A stretch of DNA of 59,281 nucleotides from a bacterium (lineage in GTDB: Bacteria; Patescibacteriota; Microgenomatia; UBA12405), in contig JAKAFM010000004.1 in the NCBI GenBank assembly GCA_021817905.1, positions 1 to 59,281 of the forward strand. The letters are read 5' to 3'. The position numbers were made by a program, and so were the translations under genes. Positions 8,637-18,440 of this stretch are shown here, in pieces (the stretch's first letter is position 1; each line of letters opens with the position of its first letter). The notes beneath the pieces were generated by a model. The model made no database searches. It saw only the letters and a program-made list of their open reading frames with translations, and was not told the DNA's origin.

Positions 8637-10364
8637 TCAAGCCTGGGACTGAAGTGACCAAAAGTGACGATAAAGACCATCGGGGATGGCAAGCAGTTGG
8701 TGGTGTGAGCCGTACTCTTTTATTTGACCGTGCTCCATAACAACAATTTTTTCAGCCCGAGCAATAGTAGAAAGCCGATGGGCAATAATAAGGGTGGTTT
8801 TGTTTTTGACAGCATGCCAAAAAGCTTCCTGGATTTTTTGTTCAGAATCGGAATCAAGTTGAGAAGTCGCTTCGTCAAAAATTACTATTTCAGGATCGGA
8901 AAGAATCATTCGAGCAATAGCGAGCCGTTGCTTTTGACCACCGGAAAGTTTGACTCCTCGCTCGCCAACTTGTGTCAGATACTTTAGAGGAAGGCTAACA
9001 ATAAAGTCGTGGAGATTGGCCATTTTGGCAGCGGCTTCGATATCTTTTTGGCCGGCATTTTCCGATCCATAAGCAATATTGTAACTAATTGTGTCGTTAA
9101 ATAAAATTGGCTCCTGGGGGACTACACCCATATATGACCGCAGTTGGTCCTTGGTAAACCGTTTAATATTAGTGCCGTCTATGGTTATTTTTCCGGACGT
9201 GGGATCGTAAAAACGCATTAATAGTTTTATAAGCGTCGTTTTGCCAACCCCACTACTACCGACAAAGGCAACTGATTGACCAGGGCGGATCGTTAGATTT
9301 ATATCCTTGATAGCATTTCGTTTGCCTTCGGGGTAGGTAAAAGAAATGTTTTGAAAGTCGATTTGGCCGGTAATTGTTTTGTTTGTTACCGGATGAAGCG
9401 GATCTTTGACAACAACGTCTTCATTAAGAATGGAGAAATATCGCTCCATATCGGCATTGTGTTTGGCGACATTACGAAGATCAAAAATTACTTCAAAAAA
9501 TTTGGGGTAAAAATTACTAACAAAACCGAGAATCATAATGTATTCGCCGGCAGTAAGATTAAAACTAATGACTTTTTGGAGGCCGATTATGAGGATTAAA
9601 AATAGGCCAGCATTGGCTAAGCCACCAACGGTAATATCGATCAGACGAAACGAATTAGCATAGGCCCACAATTTTTTGTTCCAATCAACAAATTGGCTTT
9701 GAAGTCGGTGATATTCTTTACTTTCTTTGGCAAATAATTTAACGGTCTCGAAATTAATTAAGTTATCGACAATTATGTCGGAAACTTTATCTTCGGATTC
9801 GTTGAACTGGCGTCGGGTAGTAATATTACTTTTAATAAGAAATTTTGCCAGTACAAGATTAAGAGCAAAAGAAATAACCATTAAAACAGTGACTTCGATA
9901 TTAATTTGGGTAAAGAAAAACATAAGAATAAAAAACGAAAATATCGCCTTAAGAAGATTAAGATTGACCGTATGGTGGAAATCAAAAAAAGCATTATCAC
10001 CGCGTTTGAAAGCACTTATCAACGAGCCAGTACTTTTAGATAAATGAAAAGCAAAATCAAGATCCTGGACTTTTTTAAAAATTTTAAGTCGCGCGTCGAC
10101 AGAGGCTGGGATGACCACTTTGTCGCTCAACCAGCCTGAAAGTGTGTCTAAAAGCACACCAACAATGCGGATGACTATGTAGGCTACAAGTAGTGAAAAA
10201 AGTTTGCCAGCAACGGGTGTTGGTAAGTTATCAACGAATAATTTATAAAAGTATGGTTGGATGGAATCGGTAATAGTCAGCAAAAATAAGACCACCACAA
10301 AGAGGCTAAAAATTTTCTTATATTTTAGTAAAAAACCGTAGTAGGTTGCATATATTTTGAACAT
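8637..10364 (-). CDS. ABC exporter (TMD-NBD fusion), partner half
   Basis: Walker A GSSGVGKTT, LSGGQKQRLAIARMIL, VIFDEATSQLDS; adjacent co-directional. Confidence 0.92.
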   Translation of the reverse strand: MFKIYATYYGFLLKYKKIFSLFVVVLFLLTITDSIQPYFYKLFVDNLPTPVAGKLFSLLVAYIVIRIVGVLLDTLSGWLSDKVVIPASVDARLKIFKKVQDLDFAFHLSKSTGSLISAFKRGDNAFFDFHHTVNLNLLKAIFSFFILMFFFTQINIEVTVLMVISFALNLVLAKFLIKSNITTRRQFNESEDKVSDIIVDNLINFETVKLFAKESKEYHRLQSQFVDWNKKLWAYANSFRLIDITVGGLANAGLFLILIIGLQKVISFNLTAGEYIMILGFVSNFYPKFFEVIFDLRNVAKHNADMERYFSILNEDVVVKDPLHPVTNKTITGQIDFQNISFTYPEGKRNAIKDINLTIRPGQSVAFVGSSGVGKTTLIKLLMRFYDPTSGKITIDGTNIKRFTKDQLRSYMGVVPQEPILFNDTISYNIAYGSENAGQKDIEAAAKMANLHDFIVSLPLKYLTQVGERGVKLSGGQKQRLAIARMILSDPEIVIFDEATSQLDSDSEQKIQEAFWHAVKNKTTLIIAHRLSTIARAEKIVVMEHGQIKEYGSHHQLLAIPDGLYRHFWSLQSQA

Positions 10365-10440
10365 ATCGGCTTTTTATTATAGCGCCTATGGATTAAGTTA
10401 CTAGGAGGCAAAGCAAGCATTGTTTGTTACAATGACATCC

Positions 10441-11232
10441 ATGGAGTTATCGATTGCTAGCTGGGGGCTGTTGGCTCGATTGTCGAGGAGTTTGGACGCA
10501 ACTATTAGAAAAGAGGGATTACAAGGAGGGATGGATGCCTTATTGAAGAGATTTGGAGTAAAACTCCAGATTACTTATGATAGTCCGGAAGTAGTTATGG
10601 CTTTACAGTCAGCACCCTTAGTAATTGTGGCAAACCACCCGAGCGAATCAGATCCGATTGTACTTTTGGCGAGTTTAGCCAAGAGAAAAGATATTTATTT
10701 AGTGGCCAATTCTTTTTTGTTGGGAATAAGCAGTGCTTTGGATCATTACTTGTTGCCGGTATATATTGACTATCGAATCCGACAAAAAGAAAATTCTGGG
10801 TCATTCAAACTCGATATTTTAAAAAGGATTCATAAAATTCCTAGTTTTGACCGGGGTATCGAACATCAAAAAAATATTGAGACTATTCAAAAAGCTTCCG
10901 AAGAAGTAAGTCATAACGGCGTGGTAGTTATTTTCCCTGGGGCGGGAGGCGGTAGGTCGGGAAAATGGTTTTCCGGAGTTGGCTATTTGATAAAAAATAT
11001 TACACATAAGGATGCAAGAATTGTGATGGCATATATTGAAAATACTTCGGACAAAGATTATGCCAGGGTTATTCCCGGAGTGAGTAAATTACTAAAGGCT
11101 CCTAAAATTCGTTTTTCTAAACCTTTAATGGTGGCTGATTATCACAACGTTAGCGGAAAAGAAATTGCCCACACATTGGAAAAGAAATATTGGGCATGGG
11201 CTAACGAATCCACATTGCATCACCAAAACTAA
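10441..11232 (+). CDS. PlsC-like acyltransferase family protein
   Basis: VIVANHPSESDPIVL (NHx4D-like), FPGAGGGRSGKW; start at MELSIASW supported by TACAAT 7 nt upstream. Confidence 0.65.
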   Translation: MELSIASWGLLARLSRSLDATIRKEGLQGGMDALLKRFGVKLQITYDSPEVVMALQSAPLVIVANHPSESDPIVLLASLAKRKDIYLVANSFLLGISSALDHYLLPVYIDYRIRQKENSGSFKLDILKRIHKIPSFDRGIEHQKNIETIQKASEEVSHNGVVVIFPGAGGGRSGKWFSGVGYLIKNITHKDARIVMAYIENTSDKDYARVIPGVSKLLKAPKIRFSKPLMVADYHNVSGKEIAHTLEKKYWAWANESTLHHQN

Positions 11233-12256
11233 AGAAGCGGTAGTGGTCAATGATTGCCTGATGATAGACATTACCCAGCGGTGAGGTGTTAAATTGAGTA
11301 TATTTATTGTTGGTGTTTGGCCGGGAACATAAGGCGGAAACTAGCATTAGTAAACTTGATTGAGGAAGATGAAAATTGGTGATTAGACTATCAACTAATT
11401 TAAATTGAAATGGTGGGTAGATAAAGAGATCGGTAGTACCCGTTAATTGACCAGTAGCGGCGTAACTTTCTAAAGTTCTAGCGGTAGTTGTGCCAACAGC
11501 AACAAGACGCTGGCCGTTACTTTTTGCCTGCAATAACCGTGAGGCAACGGCAGGACTGATGTCATACCACTCATGATGTAGTTTCCCCGTCTGAAGATTT
11601 TCAGGTCGTAAAGGCTGAAAAGTTCCGAGCCCAACATGAAGGGTAATATATTCAATAGTAATCCCCTTTTTCTTAATGCTTGCCAATAGTTGGTCAGTAA
11701 AATGAAGCCCGGCGGTTGGGGCAGCAGCAGAACCATTAATTTTGGCATAAACTGTCTGATAATCACTCCGAAGCTGACTTTCAGATTGGGAACTGTGAAT
11801 ATAGGGTGGCAAGGGGGTGTGGCCAATTACGTCTAAGGTGTGGTAAAAAATAGGAGTAGTTTGGTTAAATTCGCAATCAACTTCGCCCGTAGAAAGGTTG
11901 AAGTCAGTGACTACAGCGGTAAGATTATTTTCAAAATTAAGTACCATGGTCGGCTTTAATCCAGGTCGGGCAATAGCCCGCCATTTTGAAGTAGTTAATT
12001 GTTCTAATAGTAAGAGTTCCACTTTTCCACCAGTACTCTTGGTGCCATAGATCCGGGCAGGAAAAACTTTGGTTTCGTTAAGAATAAGGACATCGTTGGG
12101 GGTAAGCTGATCTAAAAGTTCATAAAATTTTAGATGGGTAATGCTGTTGAGACGGCGATCAAAAGCCAGTAGCCGACACCGGTCGCGAGGAGTGGCGGGG
12201 GCAACGGCAATACGATCCTTCGGTAGGTGATAATCAAAATCAGCGGGTGTGAACAT
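11201..12256 (-). CDS. queA: tRNA preQ1(34) S-adenosylmethionine ribosyltransferase-isomerase
   Basis: DFDYHLPKDRIAVAPATPRDRCRLL, LNETKVFPARIYG, GSAAAPTAGLHFT, HVGLGTFQPLRPE, TNFHLPQSSLLMLVSA. Confidence 0.95.
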   Translation of the reverse strand: MFTPADFDYHLPKDRIAVAPATPRDRCRLLAFDRRLNSITHLKFYELLDQLTPNDVLILNETKVFPARIYGTKSTGGKVELLLLEQLTTSKWRAIARPGLKPTMVLNFENNLTAVVTDFNLSTGEVDCEFNQTTPIFYHTLDVIGHTPLPPYIHSSQSESQLRSDYQTVYAKINGSAAAPTAGLHFTDQLLASIKKKGITIEYITLHVGLGTFQPLRPENLQTGKLHHEWYDISPAVASRLLQAKSNGQRLVAVGTTTARTLESYAATGQLTGTTDLFIYPPFQFKLVDSLITNFHLPQSSLLMLVSALCSRPNTNNKYTQFNTSPLGNVYHQAIIDHYRFFSFGDAMWIR

Positions 12257-14159
12257 GGCGGTTTATTTTATACCCAAAAATCCGGAAAGAGTTGATGAGT
12301 GGGAAAAAGTCGGTAACAAAATTAAAAAGTGCCGCTTCGGGTGGATTAAGATAACCAGCAAAAACAAGATATAACCCTAAGGTATTGACAATGCCCCAAA
12401 TGGTAAAGTCTTCGATAATGATATTGCGGGTAGTTTTGGCTAAAGAAATGGCGGCGTCAACCCGACTGAAATTATCATCCATAATGGCGATGTCGGCAGC
12501 TTCGATGGCCGAGTCGGTACCAATGGCTCCCATAGCAAAACTGACGTCGGCCTGGGCCAGTGAAGCGGAATCATTAACACCATCACCGATATAGGCTATT
12601 TTGTTATTGGGTGAGAGATTGTGCTCGACGAACGCCAGCTTATCTTGTGGTTTAAGATTGGCATGGACTTCGGTAATACCGGTCTTTTGAGCAATAACAT
12701 TGGCGGCAAATTCGTTATCGCCGGTTAGTAAAACAATGCGGTTAACCCCGAGAGCGGTAAGTTGTTTTAGTGTTCCGCGAACCTCTGGCTTAACTTCATC
12801 TTCGAGAGCAATAAATCCGAGCAACTTTTTATCAACAGCAATAAGGATGGCGGTAGCGGCTTGTTTCTCCCAGTCTTCAAGTATTTTAGTTTGAGTCGGA
12901 GTAATAGTAATTTTATTTTTTTGAATGTACTTTGGACTACCAGCGATGATGACATGATGATGACAAATGGCCTTGACTCCCCCACCAGGTTGTTCAATAA
13001 AATCAGTTGGTAGCGGATACCGAAGTCTAAGAAGTTCAAAATGTTTCATCACTGCCTTAGCTAAGGGATGTTCTGAAACTGACTCAGCGATGGCGGCATA
13101 ATACATGACTTTGCTTTCAGGAATGGACGCGGAAAAGGAAACGGTTTTGACAACTTTGAGTCTGGCTTTGGTAATAGTTCCTGTCTTGTCGGTAATTATG
13201 GTTTTGATTTTGGCAAGAACTTCGAGATAATTACCCCCTTTGATAATAATGCCGTTTTTGGCTGCTTGAGCGATGGCAGCCCAATAGGCAAGGGGGACAG
13301 CGACAGCGATGTCGTCGGCACAACTAACCAACAGAAAAGATATGACCAAGTTAACATTTCTGGAAATAATTAAAATCAGCACTGAGGAAATAACGGTAAT
13401 AATGATATACCAACCGGCAAATTTTTCGGCGACTGTTTGATATTTAATTTTATTATTCTGGGCAGATTCAACTAAATTTATTATTTTTTGAAAGGTGGTG
13501 TCGGCGCCAATTTTATCCGCTCGAATTAATAAGGAACCAGAGAGATTAAGGGTGGAACTAAAAACTTGGTGATTTGGACCCACAGAAATGGGTAATGATT
13601 CACCGGTCAGTGAAGATTGATCGATGTCGGCGTTACCAGAAATGACAATACCATCAACAGGAATACGATCACCGGCTTCGACGACGATCTGGTCGCCTTT
13701 TTTGACCTGATTGAGAGGAACAACTACAAATTGATTGTCTTTTTTTATTTTGACAGATTCGGGACGGAGTTTTAAAAGACTTTTAATGGTATTTTTGGCC
13801 TTTGATTCGGTATAGATTCCAAATAATCGGGCGGAGACAATCATTAAATTAATGAAAGTTGCCGAAAGCCACTCTTGATGGAGAAAGGTGGCAAATAAAG
13901 CAATGGCGGCTAATTGATTGACGGTGACTTTTTTTTGGATTATGTCACCAATAGATAGAATGACGACGGCACTGGTGGAAATAATACAGACATAGATCAG
14001 AAAAAATTGAGGGTCAAAAAAAGCAGAAGTTACTTTGAGAAGTGATGTACATAAAACAAAAATGAGAGCAATGAATAAAACAATGTTTAACTTAAGACTG
14101 TTGATAAGGTCCACGTTATAAGTGTAGCGAATCGTAGACCGCAAGCCAATCGGTAGCAA
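12240..14159 (-). CDS. P1B-type heavy-metal P-type ATPase, divergent metal site
   Basis: DKTGTIT, SEHPLAKAVMKH, GDGVNDSASLAQADV; SCADD replaces the CPC-type TM motif. Confidence 0.88.
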   Translation of the reverse strand: MLPIGLRSTIRYTYNVDLINSLKLNIVLFIALIFVLCTSLLKVTSAFFDPQFFLIYVCIISTSAVVILSIGDIIQKKVTVNQLAAIALFATFLHQEWLSATFINLMIVSARLFGIYTESKAKNTIKSLLKLRPESVKIKKDNQFVVVPLNQVKKGDQIVVEAGDRIPVDGIVISGNADIDQSSLTGESLPISVGPNHQVFSSTLNLSGSLLIRADKIGADTTFQKIINLVESAQNNKIKYQTVAEKFAGWYIIITVISSVLILIISRNVNLVISFLLVSCADDIAVAVPLAYWAAIAQAAKNGIIIKGGNYLEVLAKIKTIITDKTGTITKARLKVVKTVSFSASIPESKVMYYAAIAESVSEHPLAKAVMKHFELLRLRYPLPTDFIEQPGGGVKAICHHHVIIAGSPKYIQKNKITITPTQTKILEDWEKQAATAILIAVDKKLLGFIALEDEVKPEVRGTLKQLTALGVNRIVLLTGDNEFAANVIAQKTGITEVHANLKPQDKLAFVEHNLSPNNKIAYIGDGVNDSASLAQADVSFAMGAIGTDSAIEAADIAIMDDNFSRVDAAISLAKTTRNIIIEDFTIWGIVNTLGLYLVFAGYLNPPEAALFNFVTDFFPLINSFRIFGYKINRHVHTR

Positions 14160-14673
14160 TTTGTCGTTGGGCTTCCGATAAAGAAAGTTTACCGGCGCAG
14201 ACTTGTTGATGGAGATAGTTTTCTAGCTTATCTTTTTGATGGAATCCGGGAACGGGAGTAGCACTTTCCGGCCAAAGATTGCTTTGATCATTAGAACCAC
14301 CAAGTTCAAGACTAATAAAGTGATCAATTTCATATTGACCTTTGGAGTGAGTAATGATGCCGTAGGCCTCATAGACAGCTTTTTTCTCCGTATCGGGAAC
14401 ATTGCGAACTTGCGAGGAGTAGCCGGGAACACAAATTTGATCAACGCCAATGTCGGGAAAAGTAGCACCGGGGGTACATTTTGGATCAGGAAGTGGACCT
14501 TTAACTTGACAGTTAGAATTTATGCTGGGGCTTGGGATTAATGTCAAAGTAGCGGACGTAGTAGTACCCAGACTCTGGCCAGGATTGCTATTTAAGTGAT
14601 TATTTAGGTAAATAATGGCAAAGATAAAGATAATGGCTATTAATAAGTGAGGAAAAAATTTTTTAAGAGACAT
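14116..14673 (-). CDS. Secreted HNH-like nuclease-fold protein
   Basis: Signal anchor; YEIDHFISLELGGSNDQSNLWPE HNH-like motif. Confidence 0.6.
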   Translation of the reverse strand: MSLKKFFPHLLIAIIFIFAIIYLNNHLNSNPGQSLGTTTSATLTLIPSPSINSNCQVKGPLPDPKCTPGATFPDIGVDQICVPGYSSQVRNVPDTEKKAVYEAYGIITHSKGQYEIDHFISLELGGSNDQSNLWPESATPVPGFHQKDKLENYLHQQVCAGKLSLSEAQRQIATDWLAVYDSLHL

Positions 14674-14738
14674 AAAAAAGTATAGCTCAGCTTTTTATTT
14701 CAGGTAGTTTTCAGGAAAGGCTTATACTATAGGTGCAT

Positions 14739-15413
14739 ATGAAATTATTAGTCGTTGAGGATGAACATAAAATTGCCAATTCGATTAAGAAAGGACTGGA
14801 GCAGGAAAGCTTTGTGGTTGACGTGGCTTTTGATGGAACTGAAGGGTATGATTTGGCAAGCACCAATCCCTATGACGTCATTATTCTTGATTTGATGCTA
14901 CCGGGAATTGATGGGCTGACTATTTGTAAAAAACTGCGGGCGGAGGCTATTCACACCCCGATTTTGATTTTGACAGCCAAGGGACAACTTGATGATAAGG
15001 TGGCCGGGCTTAACAATGGGGCAGACGATTATTTAGTTAAGCCGTTCGCATTTGCGGAATTGTTGGCTAGAGTCAGAGCCTTGGGAAGGCGGCCGGCTCA
15101 TCGCGTAAATACGGTTATTCAAGTTGAAGATTTGGAACTTAACACCAATACTTTTGAGGTAAAGCGTGGAGGAAAATTAATTCCCCTGTCACGAAAAGAG
15201 TTTGGGCTGTTGGAGTATCTGATGCGGCATGTCAATACGATTATGTCAAAAGACCAAATCATTAATAATGTGTGGGATTATGAGGCCGATGTTTTGCCCA
15301 ATACGGTTGAAGTTTATATTGGCTATTTGAGAAATAAAGTCGATAAGCCATTTAAAGGTAAGACCCAACTTATTCACACAATCCGCGGCTTTGGTTATAA
15401 ACTAGGAACATAA
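14739..15413 (+). CDS. OmpR-family response regulator
   Basis: MKLLVVEDEHKIA, VIILDLMLPGIDG, C-terminal winged helix QLIHTIRGFGYKL. Confidence 0.95.
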   Translation: MKLLVVEDEHKIANSIKKGLEQESFVVDVAFDGTEGYDLASTNPYDVIILDLMLPGIDGLTICKKLRAEAIHTPILILTAKGQLDDKVAGLNNGADDYLVKPFAFAELLARVRALGRRPAHRVNTVIQVEDLELNTNTFEVKRGGKLIPLSRKEFGLLEYLMRHVNTIMSKDQIINNVWDYEADVLPNTVEVYIGYLRNKVDKPFKGKTQLIHTIRGFGYKLGT

Positions 15414-15417
15414 AAGC

Positions 15418-16428
15418 ATGTTTGAATCCGCCAGAATCAAAATAACCTTGTGGTACGTGCTTATTATTATGATAATAAGCGGACTTTTTAGCGTGGCGGT
15501 TTATCAGAATTTAACTAACGAATTGGCACGAGGATTTCGGGCAATGCGACGAATTCAAGGTCAGTTAGTACCGCTTTATGATGCCGCAGACGGAACCTAT
15601 CATATCGAAAGCGACCAGGAATTATTTGACGAAGCCAGACACAGGATAGCTTTTGAGTTATTAATGACTAATCTGATTATTTTAGTGCTTTCAGGGGGAG
15701 CTAGTTATTTATTGGCTGGAATGACCTTGCAACCCATTGAACGAATGGTGGAAGACCAAAAACAATTTGTTAGTGATGCCTCACATGAATTACGGACACC
15801 CTTAACAGCCATGAAAACTGAAATTGAGGTAACTTTGAGGGATAAAAAAATTACCTTGGCGGAGGCGCGGGAAATGCTGAAGAGTAATTTGGAAGAGGTC
15901 GACAAAATGCAATCGTTGTCAAATTACCTTTTGTCGCTTACCCGATATCAAAACAAACAGTTGCCGATGACTATGGGACCTGTACAGCTTGATCGAGTAA
16001 TCGAAAAGGCAATTGCGCAGGTAAAATTGGCGGCTGGCGACAAAAAAGTGACCATTATTACTCATCTCAAAGAGATTACTATTATCGGAAATGAAATGAG
16101 CTTACGGGAACTGGTGGTTATCTTTTTGGACAATGCAATTAAATATAGCCATGAAGGAACGGAAGTTACTGTCAACACCTTTTTTGACCATAAACAAGCG
16201 GTAGTGGAAATAAGTGATTACGGTGTCGGTATTCCGGCCAAGGATTTACCCCATATTTTTGATAGATTTTATCGGGGGGAATCGTCTCGGAGTAAAATTA
16301 CAACTAACGGATACGGACTGGGATTAGCCATTGCGAAAAGTATTATCGAGCTTCACAAGGGCAGAGTTCAGGTAAAAAGTGAAGAAGAAAAAGGTACAAC
16401 TTTCCGAATTATATTGCCAATAAGATAA
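15418..16428 (+). CDS. Sensor histidine kinase
   Basis: SDASHELRTPLTAM H-box; DNAIKYS N-box; GYGLGLAIAKSI G-box. Confidence 0.95.
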   Translation: MFESARIKITLWYVLIIMIISGLFSVAVYQNLTNELARGFRAMRRIQGQLVPLYDAADGTYHIESDQELFDEARHRIAFELLMTNLIILVLSGGASYLLAGMTLQPIERMVEDQKQFVSDASHELRTPLTAMKTEIEVTLRDKKITLAEAREMLKSNLEEVDKMQSLSNYLLSLTRYQNKQLPMTMGPVQLDRVIEKAIAQVKLAAGDKKVTIITHLKEITIIGNEMSLRELVVIFLDNAIKYSHEGTEVTVNTFFDHKQAVVEISDYGVGIPAKDLPHIFDRFYRGESSRSKITTNGYGLGLAIAKSIIELHKGRVQVKSEEEKGTTFRIILPIR

Positions 16429-16486
16429 TTATTTTAATCATTTATTATTAAGCTTGTTCTCAGATAATAAACTTACCATTACGGTT

Positions 16487-17710
16487 ATGAAAAAGAAATG
16501 GTTTGTAGTGGTGGCAGTTATACTAGTTATTGTCGGTTATTTCTATATTAGAAGTAAAAATAATACAGCCAAGGTCAGTTATCAGACAGCTCAGGCGACA
16601 AAAGATACTCTGATCACGACGGTAAGTGCGTCGGGCAACATCACTTCGGGAAACAATATTAACATTGCCACCAACGCTTCGGGAACGATTAATCAGGTTT
16701 TTGTTAAGAATGGTGATAAGGTGGTTGCCGGCCAGAAGATAGCCACAATCACACTAGATCAGGACGCTCTGCAACGGCAAACACAAGCATGGGCCAGTTA
16801 TTTGTCAGCTAAGAATCAATTGGCGACAGCCCAGGCAAATCTTAATCAATTGCAGGCGGCGGCGTTTGCAGCTAATCAAAAATTTATTAATGATGCGGTA
16901 TCGCGAAACTTATTACCTGGAGACCCAACTTATATTCAAGAGAATGCCACTTGGTTGCAAGCTCAAGCCAACTATATTAACCAAAATGGGCAAATTGCCC
17001 AAGCTCAGGCAGCACTTCAAAGTGCCTATTACACCTATCAACAAATATCTTCGACGGTGACGGCACCTTCGGCAGGGATAGTCAGCAACCTAACGATTGC
17101 CCCGGGATCACTGGTAAGTGGAGGAACGACATCGGGTAGTAGTTCGACAGCAGCGGCTCAAGTTATAGGGACTATTGCCAAAGAGCAACAAACCCAGGCG
17201 GTAGTTGATTTATCAGAAATCGATGCAGCTAAGGTTTCCCCAAATCAAAAAGTGACTATAACTATGGATGCTTTTCCGAATCAGACTTTTACCGGAAAAG
17301 TACTGGTTATTAATACTAATGGGGCTGTCAGCTCGGGGGTAACTACCTATCCGGCAACAATACTGTTTGATACTTCGCAAAGTAATATGTATCCCAACAT
17401 GGCAGTAAATGCCAAAATTATTACGGCGGTTAAGGATAATGTTATCTTGGTTCCCTCTTCGGCAGTACAGTCTGCCAACGGATCGAGTACTGTTCGGGAA
17501 TTACAAAACGGTAAACTCGTTAATGTTCCCGTAACGCTTGGCGACGCCAATGATAGTTTAACTGAGATAGTGTCGGGGGTTAATGAAGGTGATACGGTGG
17601 TTACTAGTGTAATTAATGGGGTAACTTTAACATCGGGTACCTCAACAACTTCACCTTTTAGTGGCCTAAACCGTGGAGGACCCGGTGGCTTTAGACGGAT
17701 TGGAGGCTAA
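16487..17710 (+). CDS. MacA/HlyD-type periplasmic adaptor protein
   Basis: TM anchor, lipoyl/barrel motifs (GTINQVFVKNGDKVVAGQKIATI), coiled coil; followed by MacB-like genes. Confidence 0.88.
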   Translation: MKKKWFVVVAVILVIVGYFYIRSKNNTAKVSYQTAQATKDTLITTVSASGNITSGNNINIATNASGTINQVFVKNGDKVVAGQKIATITLDQDALQRQTQAWASYLSAKNQLATAQANLNQLQAAAFAANQKFINDAVSRNLLPGDPTYIQENATWLQAQANYINQNGQIAQAQAALQSAYYTYQQISSTVTAPSAGIVSNLTIAPGSLVSGGTTSGSSSTAAAQVIGTIAKEQQTQAVVDLSEIDAAKVSPNQKVTITMDAFPNQTFTGKVLVINTNGAVSSGVTTYPATILFDTSQSNMYPNMAVNAKIITAVKDNVILVPSSAVQSANGSSTVRELQNGKLVNVPVTLGDANDSLTEIVSGVNEGDTVVTSVINGVTLTSGTSTTSPFSGLNRGGPGGFRRIGG

Positions 17711-17712
17711 TT

Positions 17713-18438
17713 ATGGCGAAAATTACCAAGCCGATTATAGAAACGAGCCACTTGTCAAAGATTTATAAGACCGATGATTTGGAGACAGTGGCCTTGGCTG
17801 ATGTTTCCTTTACAATCAATAAAGGTGAATTTGTAGCAATAATGGGGCCATCGGGGTCGGGTAAGTCGACCTTGATGCATATTTTGGGAGCGCTTGATAA
17901 GCCAACAAGTGGAACTTATATTTTGGATGGAGAAAACGTCGAGAAACTTGATGATGACGAGTTGGCGGATATCAGAAATAGAAAAATTGGTTTTATTTTT
18001 CAAGCCTTTAATTTGTTACCGCGGACAACAACCATGAAAAATGTGATGTTACCGATGGCTTACGCAGGCGTTCCAGTTGAAGAACGAGAGCAGACTGCCG
18101 AAAAGTTTTTGAAGATGGTCGGCTTGGGTGATCGGCTGAAACATACATCAAATCAGTTGTCGGGAGGTCAGCAACAAAGGGTAGCGATTGCCAGATCATT
18201 GGTAATGAACCCGGCATTATTGTTAGCCGATGAACCAACGGGAAATATTGCCAGTGCCCAAGCGGAAGAGATAATGGCAATTTTCCAGAAACTTAATAAT
18301 GAAGGACATACAATTGTGATGATTACTCATGAACCGGATATTGCCGAGCATGCCAAGAGGATTATTCACATTCGCGATGGCAAAATTTTTGAAGATAGTA
18401 ATAACCATCAGCAACGAAAGGTTAACCTTAAAAAATAA
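17713..18438 (+). CDS. MacB/LolD-type ABC transporter ATPase
   Basis: GPSGSGKST, LSGGQQQRVAIARSL, LLADEPTGNIAS. Confidence 0.95.
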   Translation: MAKITKPIIETSHLSKIYKTDDLETVALADVSFTINKGEFVAIMGPSGSGKSTLMHILGALDKPTSGTYILDGENVEKLDDDELADIRNRKIGFIFQAFNLLPRTTTMKNVMLPMAYAGVPVEEREQTAEKFLKMVGLGDRLKHTSNQLSGGQQQRVAIARSLVMNPALLLADEPTGNIASAQAEEIMAIFQKLNNEGHTIVMITHEPDIAEHAKRIIHIRDGKIFEDSNNHQQRKVNLKK

Positions 18439-18440
18439 TT

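Noticed and set aside
12385-13039. Short ORFs opposite/alternative to the P-type ATPase
   Set aside because: Main frame carries DKTG, GDGVND and HP motifs; others are composition artefacts.
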